Assembly (NCBI GenBank): GCA_958439725.1
Contig: CAUBWJ010000005.1
Location: forward strand, 1-64,000
Length of the DNA stretch: 64,000 bases
Direction: 5' to 3'
From: an uncultured Muribaculaceae bacterium
GTDB taxonomy: Bacteria; Bacteroidota; Bacteroidia; Bacteroidales; Muribaculaceae
In this document: positions 7,951 through 16,121 of the stretch, piece after piece
Numbering within the stretch: the stretch's first letter is position 1
Layout: each line of letters starts with the position of its first letter
Notes under the pieces: generated by a model
Told to the model about the DNA's origin: nothing
The model's input: the letters and a program-made list of their open reading frames with translations, nothing else
Database searches by the model: none
Made by a program: the position numbers and the translations under genes

Positions 7951-9534
7951 TCAGAATTTCCGGCAGTAGTTCCAGCCCATGCGGTCGTAGAGGGGGAGGA
8001 GCTGGCGCAGGCGTGCAACGAACGACGGGTAATCACGCTCGGACTGCGGTGTCCAGGCCGCCTCGGCCACAGCGGCAAGTCGCGGCATCATCAGATATTC
8101 AAGAAATTCGGGGGAGGAGACGTATTCGCTCCAGAAGTTTGCCTGAATGCCCATGTAGCGCCCGGTGAGGGAATCGGGCACATCGGCCATAGGCACGTAG
8201 GAGTATACGCGTTCGAGGGTCTCCGTTCCGGTGCCCTGCGAGAGAGGCTCCGAGGGGTCGGCGCTCTGTTTGCGGTTGATATAGTAGGGAATCTGAGGTG
8301 TGAGGATGGTGGAGAGGCCTTTTTCAGCCGCTTCGCGAGCGGCCTTGTCGGCGCCCACCCATGCCATGATGACAATGCTGGTGTCGAGCATCGAGGTGTT
8401 GCCGTGGAGCACTTCGTTCCAGAAAATGAGGCGGCGGCGGTCGCGCGCGGGTTTGGCGTCGATGTGATGCTGGAGCTCACGGTAGAAGTTCAGCTGAAGG
8501 TCACGGTAGTTTTTCGAACCTATGGAGTCGAGCAGGGCGGTGCACTGCGGATTGCTCTCCCATTTTGCGGTGGGGCATTCGTCGCCTCCCAGGTGCAGAT
8601 ATCCGTAGGGGAAAATATCTATGGCATGGTCAATGACATCCTTTGCGAACTTCACTGCTGCGGGATTGGCAACGTTGATCACATCGTCGCTCACGCCCAT
8701 TCTGCGCCATACCTCGTGGGGATTCTCGGGGTCGCAGGCCAGAATCTCGGGATAGGCCGCTACGGCAGCCTGGGAATGGCCGGGTATGTCTATCTCGGGA
8801 ATAATCTCGATGCAGCGCTCGGCGGCGTAGGCCACGATATCGCGCATCTGGTCGTCGGTGTAGTAACCGCCGTATTCCGTAGAGTCGGGCTGCTGGTCTT
8901 TCCAGCCCAGACGGTCGCAGGCGCGGCGCGCGGCCACCGTGGCCAGGCGTGGATATCCGGGCACCTCCATGCGCCATCCCTGATCCTCTGTAAGGTGCCA
9001 GTGGAAGCGGTTGAGCTTGTTGAGCGCCATCATGTCGAGGACTTTTTTCACCTGGTCTACGCCGAATATATGGCGTCCTTCGTCGAGCATGAAGCCGCGG
9101 TAGCCGAATCGGGGCCAGTCGGTGATTTCAACAGCCGGGAATGAGCGGGTGGCGGGGTCGTAAAGCTGACGGAGCGTCTGCACGGCATAGAAGGCGCCCG
9201 CGCGGTCGGCGGCCTTGACGTCAATGTCGTCGGGGCTGACGGTGAGGGAGTACCCCTCGGCGGGAAGGGCCGGGTCGGCAGTGAAAGTGATGCGTCCGGC
9301 GCCGCTGGATGTTCTGCGCAATTCAATTCCGGGGAAAAACGAGGCGTTGGCAGTGAGACGGTCCGCAAGGCTGTCGGGGCCGCTTACAGCCACGGTGGCC
9401 GGAAGGGTGAGAGTGCCGCTGAGCACTGTCATTTCGGCCGGCTGAGGCACTACTGCCGTTTTCACGGTGGCCGATGCGGTGGCGCAGGAGGCTATGAGCG
9501 CCAGAGCGGCGGCGAAGAATGAGAAATGTTTCAT
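7951..9534 (-). CDS. Beta-N-acetylhexosaminidase, GH20, secreted or lipoprotein
   Basis: 527 residues. A signal peptide (about 1-22) holds IASC, a possible lipobox with Cys17. The GH20b domain (about 25-135) precedes the GH20 barrel. Catalytic residues are Asp318-Glu319 in YLHLGGDECPTAKW, the substrate-assisted pair, and HWHLTEDQGWRME is a typical barrel motif. It removes terminal GlcNAc/GalNAc from glycans, probably host mucin or dietary chitin-like sugars, in the periplasm or at the surface. It follows the mscS gene by 40 bases on the same strand and ends at a strong terminator. A larger GH20 lies at 16122-18419, so the cell carries two different versions in this window. Confidence 0.93.
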   Translation of the reverse strand: MKHFSFFAAALALIASCATASATVKTAVVPQPAEMTVLSGTLTLPATVAVSGPDSLADRLTANASFFPGIELRRTSSGAGRITFTADPALPAEGYSLTVSPDDIDVKAADRAGAFYAVQTLRQLYDPATRSFPAVEITDWPRFGYRGFMLDEGRHIFGVDQVKKVLDMMALNKLNRFHWHLTEDQGWRMEVPGYPRLATVAARRACDRLGWKDQQPDSTEYGGYYTDDQMRDIVAYAAERCIEIIPEIDIPGHSQAAVAAYPEILACDPENPHEVWRRMGVSDDVINVANPAAVKFAKDVIDHAIDIFPYGYLHLGGDECPTAKWESNPQCTALLDSIGSKNYRDLQLNFYRELQHHIDAKPARDRRRLIFWNEVLHGNTSMLDTSIVIMAWVGADKAAREAAEKGLSTILTPQIPYYINRKQSADPSEPLSQGTGTETLERVYSYVPMADVPDSLTGRYMGIQANFWSEYVSSPEFLEYLMMPRLAAVAEAAWTPQSERDYPSFVARLRQLLPLYDRMGWNYCRKF

Positions 9535-9574
9535 GATTGGAAGATTTATGGTAGTGGGGGATTGGTAATGCGTG

Positions 9575-10738
9575 CTATGGCTTGGGGGCGGACTGCAGAT
9601 GAACGTCGAGTTGCGGGAACGGGAATTCTATGCCGTTTTCCGGAAGGATGCGGTAGATTTTCTCGTTGATGTCGTAGAATACGCTCCAGTATTTTTCGGA
9701 ACGCACCCACACGCGCACGGTCAGGTTGACGCTGCTGTCGGCCAGCGCGCCGAGCAGAACGGCAGGGGTAAACGTGATCGGGGCCGAGACTATGGTTGTC
9801 TCGCTTACGTTGCGGGCACGGGCTATCTGAGCCTTGATGGATTTGTCGGAATGGAAAAGGCTGTACCAGATGCCACGTTTTTTGTTTTCCGGAACCTCTG
9901 CGGAGGCATCCTCCGGCGCAGAGGTTTCTGTGACGGGGATTACACGCGTTGCATCGCCGGTTTCGATGCCGCACTCCGCAGCGGGTTTCTCCTGGCGGCA
10001 TGTGGCCGCGAAACTGCGCTCCGATTCGGAGTTGCCGTCGAGCACGTCGGGGTTCGACGCGAGAATGTCAAGGATAATGGCGCGTGCGCGCTGAAAATCG
10101 GTGCCGTAGGCCACGCCTACGGTCCATTCCACGCGGCGGTGTTTCTGACGGCTCCAGTTGTTGATGCTCCCGGTGGACAGACCTCCGTTGGGGATGATGA
10201 TGGATTTGTTGTCGGCCGTGTTGATTATCGTTGAGAATATCTGGATTTCACGCACGGTTCCGGCGTAGCCCGAGGCCTCGATATAGTCGCCTACCTTGTA
10301 TGGCTTCAGCAGAAGGATGAGCACGCCCCCGGCAAAATTCTGGAGGGTGCCGCTCAGGGCCATGCCCACCGCAACGCCGGCCGAGGCAAATAGGGCCAGG
10401 AACGAGCTTGTGGGGATGCCGAGAATGCCGATAACCGTTACAATCAGTATAAAGTAGAGCACAATGCGCAGGAAGCTGAGAATGAATGTGCTCAGCGATT
10501 CATCTACGTTGCGCCGTATGAGTATGGCAGCCGCGAAGTTGTAAAGACGGGTTATGATGAACTTGCCGGCATAGAACACCAGTATGGCCACGGTGAGTGA
10601 GATGGCAAAGTGCACCATATCGCTCACGAGCTTGTTGATAAGGTCGTCGAACGACATGTTTTTCAGTGACGCCAGCTCGTTTTTCACCGTGCTGACGGTA
10701 TCGGCGGGAGCGGCTGATGGCAGCGGAATCTGGATCAT
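9575..10738 (-). CDS. MscS-family mechanosensitive channel with an insertion in the C-terminal domain
   Basis: 387 residues. Three membrane segments (about 42-65, 82-105, 112-140) end in the pore helix with the small-residue pattern GVAVGMALSGTLQNFAGGVLI. The beta domain follows with VGDYIEASGYAGTVREIQIF and IIPNGGL. In the alpha/beta domain, about 85 residues (236-318) are inserted between NPDVLDG and LGALADSSVNLTVRVWV; this stretch is Pro/Glu/Ser-rich and looks disordered. The channel releases solutes on hypo-osmotic shock at the inner membrane. It lies between the clostripain-like gene and GH20 in a same-strand row. Confidence 0.93.
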   Translation of the reverse strand: MIQIPLPSAAPADTVSTVKNELASLKNMSFDDLINKLVSDMVHFAISLTVAILVFYAGKFIITRLYNFAAAILIRRNVDESLSTFILSFLRIVLYFILIVTVIGILGIPTSSFLALFASAGVAVGMALSGTLQNFAGGVLILLLKPYKVGDYIEASGYAGTVREIQIFSTIINTADNKSIIIPNGGLSTGSINNWSRQKHRRVEWTVGVAYGTDFQRARAIILDILASNPDVLDGNSESERSFAATCRQEKPAAECGIETGDATRVIPVTETSAPEDASAEVPENKKRGIWYSLFHSDKSIKAQIARARNVSETTIVSAPITFTPAVLLGALADSSVNLTVRVWVRSEKYWSVFYDINEKIYRILPENGIEFPFPQLDVHLQSAPKP

Positions 10739-10819
10739 TTGCTGAATGGGTTTTGGTTATGACGGGGCGCGCTGACGGCGGCGCTTACTCTGAGAAAATG
10801 AGCGAGCGCCGTGTTTTGT

Positions 10820-12013
10820 TCACTGGAGCGACGGATTGGCGCTCACCACGTCGGCCCACCAGGCCAATGAGGTGTATCCTCCGCGCAGGGCGTCCTGTGC
10901 GTCGGTCACGATATTGCAACCCATTCCGCTGAACCGTGAGGAGTCCAGGCCGTAGACTTTAGGTGTGGTGTGGAACACGGTTATTGCGTCGGCGTAGGCC
11001 TTGCGCAGCGCGGGAAGCCTGGAGCTTTCAGAAAGGGCGTCGATGTAATTGCCCATGTCGTAGATTGAGAAATGGGCATTGGCCGAGCGCATGTAGGGAG
11101 CTGATTCATAGTAGCGCGAAATGGACGGGGCGGAGAGCATCACCTCACGTGCGGCCGCTGCGAGAGCGTCCATTTTTGTAAGGTCAATCACGGAGATGTA
11201 ACACTCGGAGGGCCCCCATACGGAGTGACCGTCGGCATAATAGCTGTAGGTATTCTGCGCGGCAGCCTTCATGTTGGGCTCTTTTTCAAAGAACGCCGGA
11301 ATATTGAGATCGTAAGGCATGCCCTCGATAGGAAGTTCGGTGCCGGAGGCTACCATTACCGGGGCTGCCTTGCGGAGCTCATAGGCTACTTCCACTGTGG
11401 CCATGTGGCAGCAGTCGAAATAGATGAAACAGAACCGGCTGTCGGCCAGCGCCTCGGCCATGTCGGGAATGCTCATGTTGATTTTAGATGAGCCGTCGGA
11501 GCCGAATGATTTGGGCTGAACGCTTCCGCGTCCGGTATATCCGGGCTCTATCCATCCGGAGGCATGGCTCCAGAACACAATGCCGTAGTCGTTGGCCGGG
11601 GCCGCGCTCTTTGTATCGGCTATCACCTTTTTCATGCGCTGTACGGTGAGGGATTCGTTGCCTTCGGGGTAGGTGCAGACGGTTTTCCACGTGCCGTCGG
11701 CGCTCAGTTCCTTGAGTTCGGGAGCGCTCTGGTTGGAGGCGTGATACACCAGCAGATGGCCGCCGTTGAGCTTGTCGGCCGCAAGAGCCATCTCCTTGAG
11801 GTCGCTCACATCGCAGTTGAGCGAGCCCGCTGCTCCCTGCCCGAGATTGTTGGTGGCCACCATATAGATGAGGACGGTGCGCGACACCTTTTCTTCTTCA
11901 CCGGGAACGGGCGGTTCCTCGCCTCCGGTTCCGTTGCCGCGGCATGACTGCATGAGTGCAGCTCCCGCCACAAGGCAGGCTGCATAAAAAAGGATTTTGA
12001 AGATATATTTCAT
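10820..12013 (-). CDS. Clostripain-family (C11) cysteine peptidase lipoprotein
   Basis: 397 residues. A signal peptide with lipobox (LMQSC, Cys at about 24) predicts a lipoprotein. The body matches C11 peptidases: RTVLIYMVATNNLG at the start of the caspase-like fold, catalytic His in VFWSHASGWIEP and catalytic Cys in FIYFDCCHMATVEVAYEL. Family members cut after Arg or Lys and are common in gut Bacteroidales; some process fimbriae or host proteins. The substrate here is unknown. It has its own promoter (12059-12066) and is followed by mscS after 81 bases. Confidence 0.9.
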   Translation of the reverse strand: MKYIFKILFYAACLVAGAALMQSCRGNGTGGEEPPVPGEEEKVSRTVLIYMVATNNLGQGAAGSLNCDVSDLKEMALAADKLNGGHLLVYHASNQSAPELKELSADGTWKTVCTYPEGNESLTVQRMKKVIADTKSAAPANDYGIVFWSHASGWIEPGYTGRGSVQPKSFGSDGSSKINMSIPDMAEALADSRFCFIYFDCCHMATVEVAYELRKAAPVMVASGTELPIEGMPYDLNIPAFFEKEPNMKAAAQNTYSYYADGHSVWGPSECYISVIDLTKMDALAAAAREVMLSAPSISRYYESAPYMRSANAHFSIYDMGNYIDALSESSRLPALRKAYADAITVFHTTPKVYGLDSSRFSGMGCNIVTDAQDALRGGYTSLAWWADVVSANPSLQ

Positions 12014-12058
12014 AGTCTGTTACTTTTTCTGATATTTTTCTGATATATGTATACGGTA

Positions 12059-12066
12059 CAAAGATA
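12059..12066 (-). promoter_or_regulatory. -7 promoter element for the C11 peptidase gene
   Basis: TATCTTTG on the minus strand, matching TAnnTTTG, 45 bases upstream of the start codon. Confidence 0.6.
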
Positions 12067-12154
12067 CGGAAAAATCTTCCGTAATCGGCAACGGTTAACA
12101 GACCGTTAACAATTTGGGGGATATGCAACATTTTTGCAATGTTTTCCAAGGTTT

Positions 12155-12187
12155 TTTGCGTGAATAAAAAAAGAAAGTTTATCTTTG
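12155..12187 (+). promoter_or_regulatory. Complete Bacteroidetes promoter for the ROK kinase gene
   Basis: TTTG at 12155-12158 and TATCTTTG at 12180-12187 are separated by 21 bases, a textbook -33/-7 pair. The start codon follows 82 bases later. With 12059-12066 this makes a divergent promoter region. Confidence 0.75.
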
Positions 12188-12269
12188 CGGTTAGCGAACT
12201 GTGAAACCATGAAAAACGGTTCCGCTCAAAAAAACCGATCTAACTCTTAAATTTTAAAACCATACCCTT

Positions 12270-13283
12270 ATGACAACCACGAAGCCTTACGTAATAGGCA
12301 TTGACATGGGCGGAACAAACACGGTGTTCGGCGTTGTAGACGCACGCGGCGTGGTTCTGGCCAGCGACTCAATCAAGACCCGCAAACATTCCAACATCGA
12401 TGACTATATCGACGAACTCTACACCGAGACAATGCGCGTGGTGCGCAGCATCGATGCCGAGGGCAAGATTTACGGTATAGGTGTGGGCGCTCCCAACGCC
12501 AACTATTTCACCGGAGTGATTGAGGACGGTGTGAACCTTCCCTGGCCCACTCCCGTTCCCTTTGCTCAGAAAATCACAGATAAGTTCGGAATTCCCTGCG
12601 CCATAACCAACGACGCCAACGCCGCTGCTATCGGCGAGATGACCTACGGCGTGGCCCGCGGCCTCAAGGATTTCATAATGATCACACTCGGCACCGGCGT
12701 GGGCAGCGGTATCGTTATCAACGGTCAGCTCGTTTACGGTCACGACGGATTTGCAGGCGAGCTCGGCCACGTGATTGTGAAGCGCAACAACGGACGCCTC
12801 TGTGGTTGCGGCCGCTCGGGTTGCCTCGAGACGTATTGCTCAGCCACTGGCGTTGCCCGCACGGCCCGCGAGTTCCTCGAACTTTCCGATAAGCCTTCGC
12901 TGCTTCGCGAAATCCCCGTTGACGAGATCACATCCAAGGATGTGTATGATGCCGCCACCAAGGGCGACCAGCTCGCGAAGGACATCTTCGAATACACCGG
13001 CCGTATACTCGGCGAGGCTCTTGCCGATTTCACGGTATTCTCTTCGCCGGAGGCATTCGTGCTTTTCGGCGGTCTGGCCAAGTCAGGCGAAATGCTTCTC
13101 CGTCCCGTTCGCGAGGCTATGGAGAAAAACATGCTCGGCTGCTTCAAGAACAAGGTGAAAGTGCTCCTCTCCGAGCTTAAGGAAGCCGATGCAGCCGTTC
13201 TCGGCGCCAGCGCTCTCGGCTGGGAAGCCAAGCCTGCCACCGTGAGCATGGCAGCCCCCGCCTCCGAATCCCCGGTTCTCTGA
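12270..13283 (+). CDS. ROK-family sugar kinase, probable glucokinase
   Basis: 337 residues. The ATPase phosphate motif GIDMGGTNTVFGVVD begins at residue 9. The catalytic region shows ITNDANAAAIGE (catalytic Asp) and MITLGTGVGSGIVINGQLVYG, followed by GFAGELGHVIV with the sugar-contacting Glu and His. The ROK zinc site CGCGRSGCLE is intact. No DNA-binding domain is present, so it is a kinase rather than a repressor. It phosphorylates glucose or an amino sugar such as GlcNAc/ManNAc in the cytosol; the exact sugar cannot be read from sequence. It may serve the hexosaminidases nearby. Confidence 0.92.
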   Translation: MTTTKPYVIGIDMGGTNTVFGVVDARGVVLASDSIKTRKHSNIDDYIDELYTETMRVVRSIDAEGKIYGIGVGAPNANYFTGVIEDGVNLPWPTPVPFAQKITDKFGIPCAITNDANAAAIGEMTYGVARGLKDFIMITLGTGVGSGIVINGQLVYGHDGFAGELGHVIVKRNNGRLCGCGRSGCLETYCSATGVARTAREFLELSDKPSLLREIPVDEITSKDVYDAATKGDQLAKDIFEYTGRILGEALADFTVFSSPEAFVLFGGLAKSGEMLLRPVREAMEKNMLGCFKNKVKVLLSELKEADAAVLGASALGWEAKPATVSMAAPASESPVL

Positions 13284-13304
13284 ACTTTCCGGTAAAATCC
13301 TTAT

Positions 13305-13338
13305 AAACTCCGACCCGGAAAATTCCGGGCCGGAGTTT
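13305..13338 (+). terminator. Intrinsic terminator after the ROK kinase
   Basis: AAACTCCG and CCCGGAA pair with TTCCGGG and CGGAGTTT across 13305-13338; one A and one C are bulged. It is followed by a short T-rich stretch (TTTACATT). Confidence 0.7.
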
Positions 13339-13381
13339 ACATTATCAGAGACTCCTTTCATTACCTTAAAAACTTATTGCT

Positions 13382-13807
13382 ATGAAGAAGATTTTATTTA
13401 GTTTTATTCTATGTTTTCTTATTTCTAATATAAATATATACGCACAGGAGTATCACTTTGGTCCGGACTGTCTTGGAATATGGTGCTCTATTGATGTAGA
13501 CTTGACAACCTCTCCAACCCCTAAATATCATGAATATCAATTTCCTGATCCTCCCGAAGAAATAGGAGTTGCAAAGACCATTAGAGGAGAGGTGGTGGTT
13601 ATCCATCAAGGTCATGTCGGTTGTATTGGCCCGGGAAGACCTTATATTAATAATGAGTTAGGAGGAAGTCCTATCCTTTGTCTTGATTTGTTGGATCTCG
13701 ACCTGACTGGCGAAGAAACAGAGGCATTAGTGTCTTTTCCTGTACAGAAATTGTCAATTTATGGTGACCAGTGCTATTATTATATTCGTATAGTTATCAA
13801 ACGATGA
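13382..13807 (+). CDS. Small secreted protein of unknown function
   Basis: 141 residues; I do not recognise the family. A clear signal peptide covers about residues 1-21 (ILFSFILCFLISNINIYAQ). The mature part is about 120 residues with five Cys, which could form disulfides in the periplasm or outside the cell, and a Pro-rich patch PDPPEE. It is much more AT-rich than the neighbouring ROK kinase and hexosaminidase, as is the following gene, and lies 7 bases ahead of that gene, so the two are probably one transcript. The AT-rich block 13382-16013 looks like an accessory insertion between two terminators. Confidence 0.7.
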   Translation: MKKILFSFILCFLISNINIYAQEYHFGPDCLGIWCSIDVDLTTSPTPKYHEYQFPDPPEEIGVAKTIRGEVVVIHQGHVGCIGPGRPYINNELGGSPILCLDLLDLDLTGEETEALVSFPVQKLSIYGDQCYYYIRIVIKR

Positions 13808-13814
13808 AAATACT

Positions 13815-15566
13815 ATGAGAGCTGTTTTGGTCCTGCTTTTGAATTTTACGGTTTTGTGCGCTATATCGCAAGTTCCGTTGGATTATCGTACAGAACAGAT
13901 TTATCTTGCACCAAAGTCTATAGTCTGCCAGCCCGGAACATCTCTTGGTGTTGACGGAATAGTGACGTGCAGGGCCAATGACCGGTCGGAGCCCTATAGC
14001 CGTTATCTCTATCTTGAGCTGATTGATGGTAAGGATTCGGTACATGTCAGACAAAAATTGTCATGTTCTGACAATGGCCGTTTTTCGACATCAGTCCTGA
14101 TTGACCCGGATATGGTCTCCGGCATATATTACCTGAGAGCATACACCAGATTCATGCGAAGTTTTTCAAACTCGGCATTTGCATTTCAGCCGATTGCCGT
14201 AGGAGTTGATATCCCCGACAGGATAATAGGAGAGGAGAAGCAATGTAAAGTATCGGCAAATGGAGGCTTTTTACTGGCTGGAATTCCTCAGCGTATCACA
14301 GCAGTGCTGACCGATGAAACCGGAATTCCTATAGGGGACAGGCAAGCTGTGCTTACAAATGAAGGCGGGGATACCGTATTAATACGGAAAACATCCCCGT
14401 CGGGATATGCTACATTTGATTTTATTCCACAAAAAGGAGAGAAATATGAGGTCAGATTACCTGACAGTCTGAAAACGATGCGGTATCCTGCGCCAGAAGT
14501 AAGAGATAGAGGAATAAAACTCAAAATCGCTCTATCTGGAAAAAAGTTGAGATTTGAGATAGAGGGAGAAATAAATGACACCACTTACCGCCTTCTGTCT
14601 TATGACAGGAATAACGGTATTTTGGAACTTGGCATGTCAGGAAAATCGGGGTCTTTTGTATTTGCGAATAAGCCGGAGGGGCCTGTCAGTCTTTTCATGG
14701 TGGACAGTGCTGATTCTGTTTTAAGTGAGAATACTGTTGTTCCGTTTATCCGTAAAAATATTGTAATTGATGCTGACGGTGAAGTGACAGCAGGATCAAA
14801 TTACAGTTATAAGTTACCGGATGTGGATGGGAAAAAGAATGCGATAATAGCCCGGATAATACCCGATAATGTTTTATGGAGTGAGATGGCTGACGAGGCT
14901 CTGGTGTATGCGGCGGACTATGAATCTGCTCTGCCGTTCCCGAGGTCATGGGAAAACCGGGATGATTATTACTCAGACCTTATGGCGTGGTTTGAGAATT
15001 CCCGCTTCAGCAGATTCGAATTGAAGGATGTCCTTGAAAATGATTCTTTGAATTATCGGTTTTTCCCGGAATTTGTGATGGGATTTATCGGGAAGGTGTT
15101 TGAAGATGAAAAGTGCAAGAAGATAATCAGCCGTGGTCAAGTCTTGGCGATGGAACAGAGTACAGGAAGGTTTTATATGACACCTATTATGGACAATGGC
15201 CAGTTCGGTCTCATTGTTGATGATTTCGAAGAGGGAGAAACGTATTCTCTTCATACATTGGATGAGAAAGGAAAGAATATCGAAGCGATGATTATAGTTG
15301 AAGATGATACATTTCCGTCTGCTGAGGTAAGAAAAGAGTTAAGGGGACTTGGCGCCACAAAAACAGTCTCGGGGGACAGTATGTACATGGATAATAGTAA
15401 ATTTCTTCCTGAAGTGACGGTTAAGGTCCGGATGTCATATAAAGACAAGAAGGCCGGGAAGGCCCATTATGAGACAAAAATGAAAGATCGTGAGACCATC
15501 GAAAGACGAGGTTACATCACTTTGCTTGATATCCTTAATGACATGCCATTGATTACAGTGAAATAA
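13815..15566 (+). CDS. Secreted MG2/TonB-plug-like protein, truncated by an in-frame stop
   Basis: 583 residues before a TAA. A signal peptide (about 1-19) is followed by beta-rich segments typical of large Bacteroidetes envelope proteins with macroglobulin-like (MG2) domains: DPDMVSGIYYLRAYTRFM near residue 100 and repeated DE.G-type strands. The end of the frame, RRGYITLLDILNDMPLI, is the beginning of a TonB-receptor-plug-like domain, which normally continues for another 100 or more residues. Translation after the stop in the same frame continues that domain (see 15567-16013). So this is either a recent nonsense mutation or a readthrough gene. The substrate or partner is unknown. AT-rich compared with flanking genes. 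Confidence 0.75.
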   Translation: MRAVLVLLLNFTVLCAISQVPLDYRTEQIYLAPKSIVCQPGTSLGVDGIVTCRANDRSEPYSRYLYLELIDGKDSVHVRQKLSCSDNGRFSTSVLIDPDMVSGIYYLRAYTRFMRSFSNSAFAFQPIAVGVDIPDRIIGEEKQCKVSANGGFLLAGIPQRITAVLTDETGIPIGDRQAVLTNEGGDTVLIRKTSPSGYATFDFIPQKGEKYEVRLPDSLKTMRYPAPEVRDRGIKLKIALSGKKLRFEIEGEINDTTYRLLSYDRNNGILELGMSGKSGSFVFANKPEGPVSLFMVDSADSVLSENTVVPFIRKNIVIDADGEVTAGSNYSYKLPDVDGKKNAIIARIIPDNVLWSEMADEALVYAADYESALPFPRSWENRDDYYSDLMAWFENSRFSRFELKDVLENDSLNYRFFPEFVMGFIGKVFEDEKCKKIISRGQVLAMEQSTGRFYMTPIMDNGQFGLIVDDFEEGETYSLHTLDEKGKNIEAMIIVEDDTFPSAEVRKELRGLGATKTVSGDSMYMDNSKFLPEVTVKVRMSYKDKKAGKAHYETKMKDRETIERRGYITLLDILNDMPLITVK

Positions 15567-16013
15567 GTCGAGAACGAAAATGGAAGCAGTGTCTGGAGGA
15601 TTTATGGATCAAGAGGTGCGTCAATACTCAAAGCAGACGATGACAGAGGAATGGCCCTGGTGATTGACGGCGTTAAAATGGATCCTGAAACGTTTGATGT
15701 ATGGTTGCAGACTCCGGCTTTGAATATTGAATCGGTGGAGCAGGTTTCAGTGGGGGAGGCACTTATGTTGGCTTCTAATGCGTTTGACGGAGCTATTGCA
15801 GTTAAGACACGTAAACATACTCCTATAAAACCGCAAAAATCGAAAGGAACAGAGATTAAACCTTTTGGATTGTCAAATGTGAAGCTGAATAACTTCAAGA
15901 AACTTCAGGCACCGGTAAAAGAGGGAAGATATCGTCTGATAGTCGATGTTATAGGCCCGGATGGAGTTATTTCACAATCTAAGATTTTTAAGGTGAAAAA
16001 AGCCGATAAATAG
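15567..16013 (+). pseudogene. Same-frame continuation of the preceding gene after an internal TAA
   Basis: Reading on without a frame change from the TAA at 15564-15566 gives an open frame to 16013. It starts VENENGSSVWRIYGSRGAS and continues ALVIDGVKMDPETF and VEQVSVGEALMLASNAFDGA, then AIAVKTRK. These are the plug-domain elements (iRGxxs, plvviDGv, ie.iei..g.a..yG..ga.GvI.I) that normally directly follow the LLDIL motif. The first internal ATG (15651) would miss the first part of the domain. The intact ancestor would have been about 732 residues. Only one base change is needed to explain the split; a sequencing error is also possible. Confidence 0.75.
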
Positions 16014-16053
16014 GGCGTGGCTTATACCTCACCATTTCCTTATATGGATGAAA

Positions 16054-16093
16054 AAACGGTGTGCCGAAGCAGTGGGGAGTCGGCACACCGTTT
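16054..16093. terminator. Bidirectional terminator between the AT-rich island and GH20
   Basis: AAACGGTGTGCCGA (16054-16067) pairs with TCGGCACACCGTTT (16080-16093), a perfect 14-bp stem. T-rich tails lie on both sides (TTTATTTTTT on plus, TTTTTTC on minus), so it can end both converging transcripts. Confidence 0.9.
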
Positions 16094-16121
16094 ATTTTTT
16101 ACGCCGTAATGGCTATAAGAA

